Positions 11,805 to 23,800 of a DNA stretch of 64,000 nt are shown in pieces; the first letter of the stretch is position 1, and every line of letters begins with the position of its first letter. The notes under the pieces were generated by a model that saw nothing but the letters and a program-made list of their open reading frames with translations, was not told the DNA's origin and did no database searches. Source of the DNA: Pyronema omphalodes (taxonomy: Eukaryota > Ascomycota > Pezizomycetes > Pezizales > Pyronemataceae); contig JAJJXM010000001.1 in NCBI GenBank assembly GCA_024516155.1, positions 1,674,001-1,738,000 of the forward strand, written 5' to 3'. A program made the translations under genes and the position numbers.

Positions 11805-13663
11805 ATGTCAACCATCATCACCCCAGCTCTCATCGAGGAGCTTAAAGCTTCACTCACCTCATCAACCATCGTAACCCCCTCCGATGAATCATACCCAGAG
11901 GCCATTACACGCTGGAGTTCCGCTGCCGAAAAACCCGCCGTAATTTAACCATTGATTCCCTTAATTAACCAACCTAACTAACTTCATAATAGGGTCTTGT
12001 AGTATTCCCCAAAACTGCCTCCGATATATCCCACATCATCCTGTTTTGTGCTCGTCACAATATCGAAATCGCAACCTCCTGTGGCCGTCATTCTACAAGT
12101 GGTGCATCTAGTACAGATGGTGGTCTCGTTATAGATTTGAGTCATATGAGAAATGTCGTAGTCGACCCGGAGGCTATGACTATCACGGCTGAGGGAGGAT
12201 GTACTTGGGAGGATGTTGATAATGCGGCTGCGGTTCATGGGCTAGCTACTGTGGGAGGGACTGTTAATCATACTGGTATTGGAGGGCTAACACTGGGTAA
12301 GTGGTTTTATGGGTTTCTGCCTAGATTTGGATCTCTTTTGGATTGTTCGAATTCCAAGAAGGGGTTCGGGCTTACAATACTGAAATGCACCCCCCCCCTC
12401 CCCCCCCCCCCACTCCCCCCTCTCGTTCCCTACACCATCCCCGGCGTAAAAAATGCACATATCCCACCATCCCGAACTATGATACCTCATAATACGTCAT
12501 TTTCTAAACCCCTTACATATTCCCCAGCACCTGCAAACCCCACCTGTCGTATTACTAACAATAACCAACAGGTGGCGGTTACGGCTGGCTCAGCGGACAG
12601 CACGGACTAGTTATAGACAACCTCCTCTCCGTTTCCATTGTTCTCGCCAACGGTGATATCGTCACCGCCTCCAGCGACGAGAACCCCGATCTCTTCTTCG
12701 CCATCCGCGGAGCCGGGCAATGTTTCGGTATCGTCACCTCCTTCGTATACCTAGCCCATTCTCAGGGCCCAGTTTACGGTGGTATACTCATGTTTCCTTC
12801 TTCTCCTGAGGCAATATCGGGGGTTACGGAGTTCATGAACCATCTTGTTGCTACTAGTAACGGAGAGTCTGCAATGATTGTGGCTATCTCAAGACCTCCA
12901 TTTGGAGGGGATGTTGCGATTGGGTGTTTGCTATTCTATAATGGTTCTGAAGAAGAGGGGAAGAGGTGTTTTGGGAGGTTGTTGGATATGAACCCCCTGG
13001 TGAATCAGTTGAGACAGATGGAGTATAGGAAGGTTAATGAGATGATGAATCCGAGTGTTGGGTTTGGGGGAAGGAAAATTTTGAAGGGGTCGTCGTTTTT
13101 GTGTCCCGTAAATCCAGGATTCGTTATGGGGATTGTACAGGAGGTGAGAAGCTTCACGGAGGAATATAAAGATGCCGGGAAGAGTATGGTTTTATTGGAG
13201 GCGTTTAGTAGTAAGGCTTGGGAAAAGAAAGGAATGGAGGAAATGGCATTTGCTAATAGAGGGCCGCACCTTAGTTCTATGGTGGGTGCGGTTTGGGGTG
13301 ATAGCGGCATTGATAATGCGTGTAGGCAGTGGTGTAGGAAGGTTGCGGGAATGTTTACGGAGGAGTTTGAAAATAGTAAGAAAGAGAGGGGGTTGGAGAG
13401 TAAGGCAGTAGGGGAGTATGCAAATTATGATGGTGAGTGCAATAAATTCTGGATAGATAATGGGCTGGGGTTGGACGATGACTAATTATGAGACAGGCAT
13501 TGATAGGGGAACAAACGCGGAGAAGATGTTTGGAGTGAACTATAAGAGGTTGACGGATTTGAAGCGGAAGTATGATCCTGAGAATTTGTTCAGAAGAAGT
13601 TATGCATTCCTTCCCGTAGCGGCGGAGGAAGCAGGAGGAGTTCAAGTGCCGGTTCTGAATTGA
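11805..13663 (+). CDS. FAD-linked oxidoreductase, BBE-like
   Basis: Model: join(11805..11939, 11993..12296, 12572..13432, 13497..13663), 488 aa, frame kept through all three introns. It belongs to the FAD_binding_4 / berberine-bridge-like family: FAD-dependent oxidation of varied small molecules, often in secondary metabolism or carbohydrate oxidation. [12 protein letters not shown] opens the FAD domain. CGRHSTSG carries the His expected to hold FAD covalently. [17 protein letters not shown] lacks the Cys that bicovalent members use, so a single covalent link is predicted. [15 protein letters not shown] and the C-terminal [18 protein letters not shown] (BBE motif) complete the pattern. No signal peptide is seen, so it is probably cytosolic. 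Intron 2 (275 bp) contains long poly-C tracts. The substrate cannot be told, and no biosynthetic cluster surrounds it. Confidence 0.88.
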
Positions 13664-14872
13664 GTGTAAGAAGCGTTAAGACAGGTATCTATGACATGAG
13701 CAAGTTTCGTTATTAATTTCTATAATAAATGATGTCAATATAACAACAATCTTTCACTATCAACAAAATGCCGTTCTGAAAACATAATGATTCAATATCC
13801 AAAACAAACATACAAACAAAAACTTTTAACCCCCACCCATCTTCGAAACAATATAAACTTTTCTAGTTCCATCTCTTAATTTCCTCATCGCATCTCGGGT
13901 AATACATATACATAACCTCGTCAAAGTCCATCACTTACCCGCATTCCGCATTCCGTGCCCCGCATCCGTTAGCGGCGCATGCGCCCTACATACTGGCCTT
14001 TGGCGCGTCTATGGTTCTCGGCAAAGACCCGGCTGTAGCTCTGAAGGCTAAGTTCGGTGGCTAAGCCGGCATGGCATGCTTGGATGCTTGGGCTTTGACT
14101 TTGACTTTCTGGGCGCCGAGCTGCCGTAGCTTCATACCCCGGCTATCTGCGGGACCCGTGTTGCCAAGGGCTGGATTCTACGCATGGTGGCAAAATGTCA
14201 GCACAGGGTCTATAAATCACAGGCTACATGCTTGCCACTGTCATTCGACGAGACCTCCATGGATTCTCTAGGATATTCAACAGATCTGCAAGTCTGTAAC
14301 CGAAAGAATTGTCTAACGGTTGCACGGGTTGCACAAGTCTTCTGGGTTGGGCTTCGCTGAGACTGACCAGGGTTCACAGGGTTTCATTCTTTCACTGGTC
14401 TATGCAGAGAGTTGCTGATCACTGCAAAGACTTCGCTTCACTATGGCTTTGTTGAGCTTTTCATGGGTGACAACAATTCAAATAAAATATTGTAAGACAG
14501 AATCGGACAGTAAATACTTCGGCAAGAGAACAATAAAAACATCATTGAGCCGAGAATAATAAAAAAAGGCACAGAAGCATTAGATACAGGCGCCTAACGA
14601 TATCATTTCATAATCGGTAAAACACAAGCAACCGCTCAAGCATAAGAAAACTCCGATACTCCGACGTGCCACAACGACAAAGTTCAGGCAGCCGCCGAGA
14701 GGGTGTGTAGTAGAAAACCAAGAAAAAAAAAACCTGTTAAGCCTAATTCCCCCGTGCATGCAGTAAGCAAGCAAAACAAAAACAGAAAATTCCACTCTTC
14801 CCATTTTTCGCAGCGAAAAGCTACACTAAGGGCGGGAAGAGGACCGTAAGGAAAAAAACAGAATCGACGAAA
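13664..14872. other. Intergenic, no gene seen
   Basis: Bases 13930-14280 are more GC-rich and contain short repeated words (CCGGC, GGCATG), but show neither a tRNA-like fold nor a conserved frame. Bases 14470-14872 are the 3' flank of the antizyme gene. Confidence 0.4.
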
Positions 14873-15990
14873 TTACAACTCCATAGCCATGAAAAGCCAC
14901 TTTTCACTGGTGATTTCAAGGTCTTCGTTGTTGTCAGAGAAGATGCTCGAGGAAGTGCTCACGGATGAGAAACTTCCGCATCTTGCTGAGGATGAGGGGC
15001 GAAGAGGCATGTCTGTATGGTTCCAGTGGGCTAGAGTTGCTAGCTCAAAGCCCACCCAGCCAAGATCACACATAAGACCGTCTAGAATAACGATTAGCGA
15101 TGTTGAATTGGGGCTGTGAAAACTCGCAACTTACTGAGTCCTTCTGCGTTCCGCTCAAGGCAAATAACCAAGCGATCGCACGAAAAGCATTCCGTTGCCA
15201 ACTCGATAAGTGCCATAAGCCTGCATGATAATCAGTACCCCGTGCACAAAGAATGCAATTTAATTGATAAGTAAATTGATAACATACCCATGCTTCAACT
15301 CGGTGTCGGCCACGTGTTCAAAGAACAAGAACAAAGTCTTTTCAACGCCTCCGCGAGGAAGGACTTTGTCCGCGATGAATCCTCTGAAGCTAGTGCCTCC
15401 CACGTAATCCCAAACCTCAATATATCTCATTTCGTCGGTAATGTTGTTGCCATCGTCATCTGAATCGTCGCTACCATCGCTACTGTCGGAACTGCTGTCT
15501 GAATAAATTCCAAATTTACTATCTCTTCCTCCAATCGAACCCATTGAACGGGAGACATTGTTCGAATCTAACTTTCCACCAAAGAAGATTCGCTTCATGT
15601 CTCCACAAAGGAGTCTCTCACACTCCTTTGCAATGACCTTCGATGCCCCCTTCATGGTGAGCGAGCGAGCGCCACCGGCCTGAACCGCGTAGTACTTGCT
15701 CGGTATTCTGCGACCTGAAGGGGGACTTTTAGGGTATCCTGAAGGGGCCTCAGGAACGCCACTGTGCCCCTATTGAAAAAATCAGTACACTTTGCTTTGT
15801 GATATTGTTTGTGGCACTAAAAAAACATACCGTTTGCACCCGTGCTGCAGTAGGAGAAGGAGTTGACCGCCGCCGAATAACCGGAGGTGGCGAAACAGTG
15901 AGCAAGAACAGGAGTCATGCTCTTACGGTTGCTCTGGGAACCGTAATTACTGGAATTATTGTTGCGTTTATTACTATTAAACAGCGCCAT
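14873..15990 (-). CDS. Ornithine decarboxylase antizyme, +1 frameshift
   Basis: Minus-strand exons 15990..15831, 15769..15288, 15220..15135, 15081..14873: 937 nt, i.e. 312 codons plus one extra base. Frame 1 starts at the ATG (MALFNSNKRN...) and ends after 55 codons at TCC TGA (15755-15750). Skipping T15752 continues as GAG GCC CCT into the long second frame (about 311 aa product). Antizyme binds ornithine decarboxylase, sends it to the proteasome and limits polyamine uptake; high polyamine raises the frameshift rate, closing a feedback loop. Antizyme hallmarks are YIEVWDYVGGTSFRGFIADK, LFLFFEHVADTELKHGLM, CFSCDRLVICLERN and LGWVGFEL near the C-terminus. A Ser/Asp-rich insert (SDSSSDSSDGSDDSDDD) precedes the fold. 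Annotation tools would probably truncate or mis-start this gene. Confidence 0.93.
15750..15755 (-). promoter_or_regulatory. Programmed +1 ribosomal frameshift site TCC TGA
   Basis: In mRNA sense the site reads TCC TGA G. The zero frame stops at TGA, and reading GAG after skipping one base enters the main antizyme frame. UCC-UGA is the classic antizyme shift site known from animals and many filamentous fungi. It lies only 17 nt downstream of the exon 1/2 junction. Confidence 0.9.
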
Positions 15991-17467
15991 TTGTGTTATT
16001 CTGCCAGGGTTGCTGCTTAAAAAAGTTTCGGTTCTGGTATGGATCTGAATTGAAGGTGGAGTTGAACGCGTTGGAGTAGCAGTTATTTGTAACTGGAGTT
16101 GCTGTGGTAGTTGATTGCTGGGCTGAGAAGCTTTGAAGCGGTGGAGAAGTGGAAGTGGAAGCTGAGTTGGTTGGATTGCCGGGACTTATAGCTGAGGGAT
16201 TGGGAAACGGGGGCTTTGACGACTCTAAGTACTTCTCCGCTCGATTTGAACGCTAACCGCTTAGCGTTAATGCGGATTTCTTTGTATGGTCCATATGTAT
16301 GTGCAGCTCATGTCAACCCCCCTCCCGAGTAACCCTGTCTATCTATTGAAAGTCGAGATATGCCACCATAAAATTCCGCAATCGGTGCACCTTTCTAGCA
16401 CCATCCAGAACCACGCAACCTTTCCGCACCGTCCGCTACCGCCTACTGCTTTAAGTCACCTGCTCACTGTGTGTCAATCTAACCTGCGCATCTGCTTGCT
16501 CTTCTCCCAACCAAACGATCCCGCGGATATCGCAACGGGGGACAGCAGAGCGGGGCTAGCTACCATCCATTCTGTTATTATTATTATTTTGAACTGCTCT
16601 CAACCGCGTTGTGGCAGCTATTCAGCGGGATGCATGGGGGGGATCAATGAGTGGTGGAGGGCTGGGAGTGGCTAGCAACGATCCGAGGGAACCATGAAGA
16701 GTCAAGTCAAGAAGGAAGTGACCAGATGGCTGGATGGAACTTCAACAATCTTACGTACAGGCATCCATACTATCATTGTAAGCTTTAAGATCGACTTTTT
16801 AAACACAAAAAAGGTCAACCATGCCATGATGAATAAATAATAGCTTACGCCAATCAAAGCTCCTTCCGCGTGCAGCAAAAATCCAGATTTCTGGAATGTA
16901 TGTCTTTTCTCGGGTAACAGATCCAACGGCTACAGGAGAAAACCACGCCAACACTTTTTGGTATCAACGGGTGCATCTGGCATGCCGCACGGACGGTGGT
17001 CGACAGGCTTGGTGCGGAAGTGCGTACGTCATGGGTTGTTGAGTCGACGTAGTTGCGAAACCGACGATAGCAACCAGCACCAAGGAAACAACAAGGTCAA
17101 CCTCAAGGAAATCCCAAGCAAAAGTCTTCGTACGAAGGTAGCCCAGACTAATCACTTCGCAAAATGTCTTCGATTAGACAATGATTATCACCTTTGGTTT
17201 CCCTGGTTCTGTCAACTTGTCCAGTGATATAAAAGCTACCGCAATGCCGGCTATCGTGCACTGTTCTTTTTGCATATCACCTCCTTCAGCCGTTTCCCAG
17301 CAAACCTCTAAGAGATACCGAACCAATTTGAAGCAATCATAATCCCCCAATAAGCGAACTACAGCGAAACACAACAATAGTTCAGTCAGATACCCAAACA
17401 AGCAAATAACCAACCAATTACCGCCGCAACAAAGCCGAAACTTCCTGAAATAGAAACCCCATAAAAA
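15991..17467. other. Antizyme promoter side and unresolved region
   Basis: Bases 15991-16260 are the antizyme 5' leader and promoter. From 16286 to 17400 there are several hydrophobic short frames on the minus strand (16702-16926, 16964-17155, 17174-17497). They cannot be joined into a protein I recognise, so no gene is called. Confidence 0.4.
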
Positions 17468-18474
17468 ATGTCGGGTATTACAGATATCGGAACACATGAA
17501 CCCTCAACTCGCGTAGCCGCGCTTCGCGATACCGGATTTCCCGAGCCATTATCAGAGTGTGTATACCCAGAACCCAAATCCCGAAACTCTCTAGAAAATC
17601 ATTATTTTTTCCCCTGCTACCATGCACATACCCTGATCAATCCCTATGGATATTCCCCCTCCATCACGCTGTTGATTACACTTTTTGATATCCCCCTCTC
17701 TACATTGATCAACAGTTGATATACACATACACCACCTCATACCTTTTCATTACCCCTCACTTTGATTACAAAAAAACTATGATATACCCAAACCTTTAGA
17801 ACCTTTTGATCTACACCAACCTATTTTCCTGTTTCCTGCTATATACCCTCCTGCAATATTCAAGCAGATTTCTTCTTGTTACGGATATCTGCATCATCAG
17901 CACAGCACATCACAGCACAGCACAGCACAGACCTCAGACACAACAATGTCGTGAAACACCACAGCATCAAAAGAAACCCAGCAAATTCCCCTTGAGCCCA
18001 CAACGCAGCCCGAAATCCAATACCCCCGTGTTCCCACCTGATCATGCACATGACATAACATCTCCCTACCATAACCCCATTTTATCACCATTATCATCAT
18101 AACAATAACCCCCCCCCCCCCCCTACAAAGCAAGCACATGACAAAGGCCAAGACTAACCCCCCCCCCCCCCCCCCATAGGGAACGCAACACAACCATCCC
18201 CCACCCAGACGCAGCGCCATACTCCGAGTTACCAGAGTCCCTAATCGAAGAACATAAACGGCGACGATTATCGCGTTTAATGCCTGGAAAACATAAACAT
18301 AAATCCCCGAAAGATCTCGAAAACGAAATGTATTCGGGGTTGCAATTAGAGGATAATGATGATGATGATAATAATATGGAGGATTGGGGGAATGGAAATG
18401 GAAAAGGAAAGGTGCATAAACATCAGGGAATGGTTAAGAAGGTTTTGCATAAGTTGAGTTGTGGGACGGTTTAG
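17468..18474 (+). CDS. Orphan protein; both ends read, middle unresolved
   Basis: Two stretches look coding. The 5' one (ATG at 17468, MSGITDIGTHEPSTRVAALR, on to FPEPLSE) runs to about 17558, where GTGTAT or GTATAC could be the donor. The 3' one begins after the acceptor TAG at 18179 and encodes 98 aa with IPHPDAAPYSELPESLIEEH, then basic KRRRLSRL, a Lys/His-rich KHKHKSPK patch, an Asp/Asn run and the end KKVLHKLSCGTV. The obvious donors leave phase 1 or 0 but the acceptor needs phase 2. A further exon between about 17900 and 18050 or a non-standard site is therefore required. No membrane span or known domain is visible. The pattern resembles small conserved fungal proteins of unknown function; that is an impression, not an identification. 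Confidence 0.45.
18109..18175 (+). repeat. Two long poly-C tracts beside an acceptor site
   Basis: 15 C at 18109-18123 and 18 C at 18158-18175. The second ends directly before the ATAG acceptor of the orphan gene's last exon, acting as an extreme polypyrimidine tract. Confidence 0.85.
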
Positions 18475-18961
18475 AAGGAGAAGAAGGATATCATGATTGG
18501 AGGAATATAATGAGGGGGGGTTGTATGATAGGGACTTACTTGGATTGGGATGATTCTTGGAGTTGAGGGTTTGGTGTTTTTTTTTTTTTTTTTTTGATTG
18601 TTTCATGTTTTTTCTTCTGAATTTTCGATTTTAATCTGGGTTCTAAATTTTTGGGTGGCTTGCCGATTTTTTGGGGGATTTTTGAGTTGTAAACAGCCGG
18701 TTATTTTGTACGATTTTTCTTTTTTTAGGTTGAAACGAAGAATGAATGAATCACTATGAATCACTATGAATCACGATAAATGAATTATTTCCTGAATGAA
18801 TCAATACTTTTAAATTAACCATACAATCGTCAACCAATACCAAACCAGGATCGCCGTATAATATCCAAGCGTATATACAAAAACCATTTTTCCCAACCAG
18901 ACCCAAAAAACAAAAAAACTACCTAATCTAACAAAACATCTACATTTTACTGTAACACCAT
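18475..18961. other. Convergent 3' flanks
   Basis: T-rich 3' flank of the orphan gene, including a long T run at about 18577-18594. Three direct copies of ATGAATCACT-like sequence lie at 18743-18775, followed by A-rich sequence downstream of the DBP3 stop. Confidence 0.5.
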
Positions 18962-20847
18962 CTAATCATCGAAAGTAATCTTAGTAGCAGCCTTAGCTCC
19001 ATCGTTCTCCTTGAAGAAAGCACCGTAAACAGAGTGCTCCTTCTTCTTAACGGTAGTTCCGAACTTCAATAAGCTCTCGGGAACATCCTGCTTAGCAGCC
19101 TTCAAGATGTTAACCAAAGATCCAGAGTGAGCCTTATCGTGCTCAGTGAAGAAGGTGTAGGCCATTCCAGTAGATCCAGCACGTCCGGTACGACCAATAC
19201 GGTGGACGTAGTCCTCGATGGTAAGGGGGAAGGTGACGTTGATAACAAGCTTGACGTTGGGAATATCAAGACCACGGGCGGCGACATCAGTAGCAATCAA
19301 TAAGGGGCAAGCACCAGACTTGAACTGAGCCAAAGCCTGGGTACGCTGAGCCTGAGACAAGTCTCCGTGGATACCAGCGACCTTGCAACCCTTCATTCTC
19401 AAGAATCCCTCAACACGAGTAGCCTCCTTCTTGTATAAGCAGAAGACAAGGATTTTGTCATCTTTCATGGCACCGGACTGGTACTGCTTGACGAGAGCAA
19501 GAAGACGCTGCTCTTTAGCGCGCTGGTCAATAACCTCAACGGTCTGCTTGATCCTGACGTTTGCGCGGAGGTCGTCACGGTTACCGATGGTGATCTTGAC
19601 GGGGGTGTTCATGAAGCTGCTGGCAAGGTCACGGACGGACTGGGGCCAGGTAGCGGTGAACATGAGAGTCTGACGCTTAGACTTGTCGGGGCAGGCAGAC
19701 ATGATGCGGCGGATATCCTCCTCGAATCCTGTGCAGGTATCTATTAGCGAGTGCTCACTTGTGCAAAAATATGGAATCCGTTAAACGTACCTTTGTCCAA
19801 CATACGGTCAGCCTCGTCAAGAACCAAGTAAGAAACCTTGCTCAAGTCGGCAGCTCCCTCGTTGATTAAATCATTCAGACGTCCAGGGGTAGCAACAATA
19901 ACCTGAGCGGTGCGGAGCTTTTGGCGCTGCTCCTCCTTAGGAACACCTCCGTACAAACATACGGCACGGAGTCCAGCGTCCTTGGAGTACTTCTCAAGAA
20001 CTTCAAAAATCTGCATGGCCAACTCTCTGGTGGGAGAGACACAAACAACACGGACACCGAGCTTGTCCTTCTTTGTGGAGGAGGCCAAGGCGAGAACGTG
20101 ACGCATGGCGGGGACGGAGAAAGCAAGAGTCTTTCCAGAACCAGTCTCGGCAACACCGATACAGTCATGCCCTCCGAGGGTGTAGGGCCAGGTAGCGGCC
20201 TGAATTGGGGAGGGGATTTTGAACTTGCTGAAATCGAACTCGTTAGGAGGAAGGTACTTGAACTCGGTGATAGGACGAAGGTTAAGCTTGTGAGGGTCCT
20301 CAACGAAGACACTGTGCTCCTTGAGGAAGGCATCAATGGTCTCGTTAGGGACAGCAGTGAGTTCCGCACTCTGAGTGTAGGTAGCGGTGGAACCGGCGGC
20401 ACCGGTGCCCATGGCGGTGTGGGTAGGAGCGTTGGGGTCCTCAGCGGAAGAGTCCTCGTCGTCCTCCTCGGTCTTCTTGGATGCCTTTGCTACCTTCTTT
20501 GCAGCCTTACGCTCCTCCTTGGAAGGTTTCGACTCGGCAGGCTCCTCAGAGGTAGCTGTTGACTCCTCGGTGGTCTTTTCCTTTTTCTCCTTCTTCTCCT
20601 TCTTGTCCTTCTTCTCCTTCTTTTCCTTTTTGTCCTTCTTTTCCTTCTTCTCTTTCTTCTCCTTCTTCTCCTTCTTCTCGACCTTCTCCTCAGTAGCCTC
20701 CTCCTCCTTCTCAGCTGCAACCTCCTCGACTACAGGTACAACGACATCGACGGTCTTTTTCTCCTTCTTCTCCTTCTTATCCTTCTTGGTCTTCTTCGCC
20801 TTCTCGGGCACGGCCGCGTCGACGTCTTCAATTGGGCGTTTGGCCAT
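18962..20847 (-). CDS. DBP3: ATP-dependent RNA helicase DBP3 (DEAD-box)
   Basis: Minus-strand exons 20847..19791 and 19728..18962, 607 aa, with one intron splitting the GFEED region just after the DEAD motif. Dbp3 is a nucleolar helicase for pre-rRNA processing at site A3 (60S biogenesis). The N-terminus carries Lys-Lys-Glu repeats (about residues 20-110), a nucleolar-type low-complexity tail typical of Dbp3. All helicase motifs are present: AETGSGKT (I), PTRELAMQ (Ia), ATPGRL (Ib), DEAD as LDEADRML (II), TATWP in place of SAT (III, as in Dbp2/Dbp3), HGDLSQAQR (IV), [10 protein letters not shown] (V), [10 protein letters not shown] (VI). An upstream extension of the same frame to 21081 is ignored because the ATG at 20847 starts the conserved MAKRPIED segment. 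Confidence 0.93.
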
Positions 20848-23800
20848 TTTTGTGTAGTTGTAGGGGTGTTGTAACGAAGGTGTGAGGTAGCAACACGGTT
20901 TACTCGACCTGAAGGAAGACGAGTCGCGCAAAAAAATTAATTCCACACTACTGCAGTGCAACCGCGTTTCCAGACTTGGCATGCGTGGCGCGCGCGCATC
21001 GCACAGGAAAGCACTCGACATGTAATTCATCTGAATTTCACAGCTTTGAGATTCAGGTAAACGCGACGTGGTTTGATGCATAATATTTACGGAAGAGATC
21101 CATGCTTTTTTTTTAGTTCCTCAAAGCATTATTGTAACCAAAGTAAACGTCTTGTGGTGCCCGGTTTTGATACGGGATTTAAATCCATATAAACTTAGAC
21201 TGTTTGGAAGTCACTATATCAAGGATAACAATTCTGAAAATCTATACCATCAAATATATTTAACCTTGATAAAAGAAGAAGACGAAGAACAAGAAGCATA
21301 GTGTGATGGGTGCTGGTAGTAGGGCTTGGCACTCATCATTGAATTGATTTGGGGCCTATTTCGCTTAGTCGTTCTGTACCCGAATGGATACGGTCTCCAT
21401 CATCCTCCACGTCGTCTCACCTCTCGGTGGTGAGTTGCATCTCTCAATTTTCTTGACACAGCCGATATATCTTTTCCAAATGATGATTGCAAAAGCCCAG
21501 CCATGTGACGATAAAGTCATGCATCAATACGCGGCTATGGTACTTGTAATATCACTCGAAACCAACTATATAAAGGTTAAGAGAAGTTCGGATATACTTA
21601 AAAATCAAATCAGATATACTTATTCAACATTGGCTAATGAATTATCTATGACAAATATCTAGCTCCTAGATCAATCTGAAGGTCTATTATCTACACTCGA
21701 TTATCATGGACCAATCACTCGAGCACCAATCATAAAACCGGTTCTGCCTTGACTTTTCAGTTATCGTCAACGCCTGATTATAATTCAAAAACTTTTTCTC
21801 TATATTTTACATACCTAACAAATCTGATAGCTCTTTCGGATTCCTCACCCTCTAAGTGAGATCCGTGTTCCTGCATCTCGGCTACCTCTGTGTAACTTTG
21901 GATGAATTTGGTGAACAGAAAGCATTACCCCGCGACTTCCCGCCAAAAAAGTGTTGCTTTTTTCTCCCATCACCACCGTATATACCATGTCATTCAGACG
22001 GGAGCAGCAATTGCCGAGTGTTGTTGGTTGAGTGAGGCAACAGAAAACACAACAGATTGTTTCCGCCCCGCACTTCCCCGGATGAGCAGCGAGCTATGGA
22101 ATTCTGACGGCAAAGATGCAATTACGGGAGCTTTTGAGTGGACTTCAATTGGGATGTGGCAATGAGAAGTGAAATGTCTCGGACCAGTTATCGGGATTTA
22201 GACTTTGGATGGCGTGCTATTGGCTCATCGATGGCCAAGATTATACAATTCGGAGTACGAACCGGAATACTTAGATACGGTAATATTGCCATGTTTCGAA
22301 TTTGAGCTGATTGTACTCCGAATAGTGCGGCTGGTCATATTGATCCCTTATTACGGGTTCTATAACATAATGACATAGATCACCCCAGATTTTCCGGCTT
22401 GACCATATTGACCGGATTTTCTCCCCATTACTCACTAAACAAGGAAGCGAGATTACAGCTTGATATCAAAGTGTCTTGTACCGATAATCAAGCCTTATTA
22501 CATTTGAGCACTGATGAGCTTGGTAGAACAATTGGCTCATACTTTATCACGGGTAGCGCGGGTATATATTATGGACATGGGGTATTCATCTGGTCATAGG
22601 TACCGCCGGCGGCCACGACACGGCCCGGGAAAGTTGAGGTTCTGTCTCTACGAATATTAATCGGCCCAAGTCCTTAGAAACTATTGGTGGTTAATGCTAC
22701 TTCCATCACGCACTTTCTCCTTCACCAATGGTCACCTTATTTATGGATGAACCAACATTTAACAAAAATGCCGACATATGCGGCGATAATATCATATTGA
22801 AATGCATGTCTTTATGCACTACCTAACGACCTTGAGCGGATTTCTCAGGCGCCGTACGCCATGCAGCTCTACGGCTTTTCTAACTTTGCAAACCTTGAAA
22901 GGAAGCTTTGCCGAGTCGGTTGGGGAAGTTACATTGACGGAGCCCCGGTTTCTGCACAGAAATGTAGGTAATCTATGCAGCTTATATACCCATGTCCTTT
23001 GCACATGTGTTAATTAACCTCGTGTCTCTCAGTTCAGACCGTTGCCTTTCGCATTTGTTGACGATAGTAACCTGAAATAGCTCCCGTGCCTCGAAGAAGT
23101 GGTGACGCGCTTCAGTATCAAGATATTTGGGACCCGCAAACCAGCGCATGATATCCTATGAAGTTTTAATTTGCCATCTCCGTCATCATAGTAAGACACA
23201 GTAAACGCCGAAAATATCTCAGATTTTCCGGGCACCCAAGCCTCAACCGAGATGCATGGTAGATTGCTAGATTGATAGATTGCTAATGTCTGCGGTGTTA
23301 CACAGGTGACTTTTTGTGCACCAAAACCGAGTCGCCGGCACACCTGGTTCTGCATGTCCGCTTGCAGAGGGTGCCTTACCTGTGCCTGGCAAACGTCTGC
23401 AGTAGCGGCTATGGTTGTTTTTGCTTCTTCTAAGTTTTCGTAGCGGAGCTTAACAACACCCCAGGGTACTACTGGAAAACAATGTTCTCCCGAGGATCTG
23501 GCAGATCACTCAATGATTGATGAAAATTCTTACATTCTCCCCGCGACTTAGTTTACGGGGAGAATATCGGATCGGATATTTCTCGGGAGTTGGAGCGCAG
23601 GCTGAGGTTGAAGTTAATATTCTTTTCCAACGATGAGGGTGCCCCTTTTCCTATGACCATTGCGTAACAAGATAACCCAGTTACGCGGGCATGCGCACAT
23701 GTTATTCTTCAGCGCAGAAGAGCTGCAGAGAGGCAGGATCCCAGTCATACTAGAGAACTCATGAGACGTTAGTTGTTACAACTTTTGCAAACTTTTGCGC

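Noticed and set aside
13930..14280. GC-rich stretch considered for a structural RNA
   Set aside because: No tRNA boxes, snoRNA C/D or H/ACA pattern, or consistent stem set could be found by eye.
16702..17497. Three hydrophobic minus-strand frames that resemble membrane segments
   Set aside because: They lie in different frames and no set of plausible splice sites joined them into a recognisable protein.
20387..20857. Long plus-strand frame rich in Phe and Ser
   Set aside because: It is the antisense of the Lys/Glu repeats of DBP3 and has no independent support.
20848..21081. Upstream extension of DBP3
   Set aside because: The conserved start MAKRPIED is at 20847 and the extra segment is not DBP3-like.
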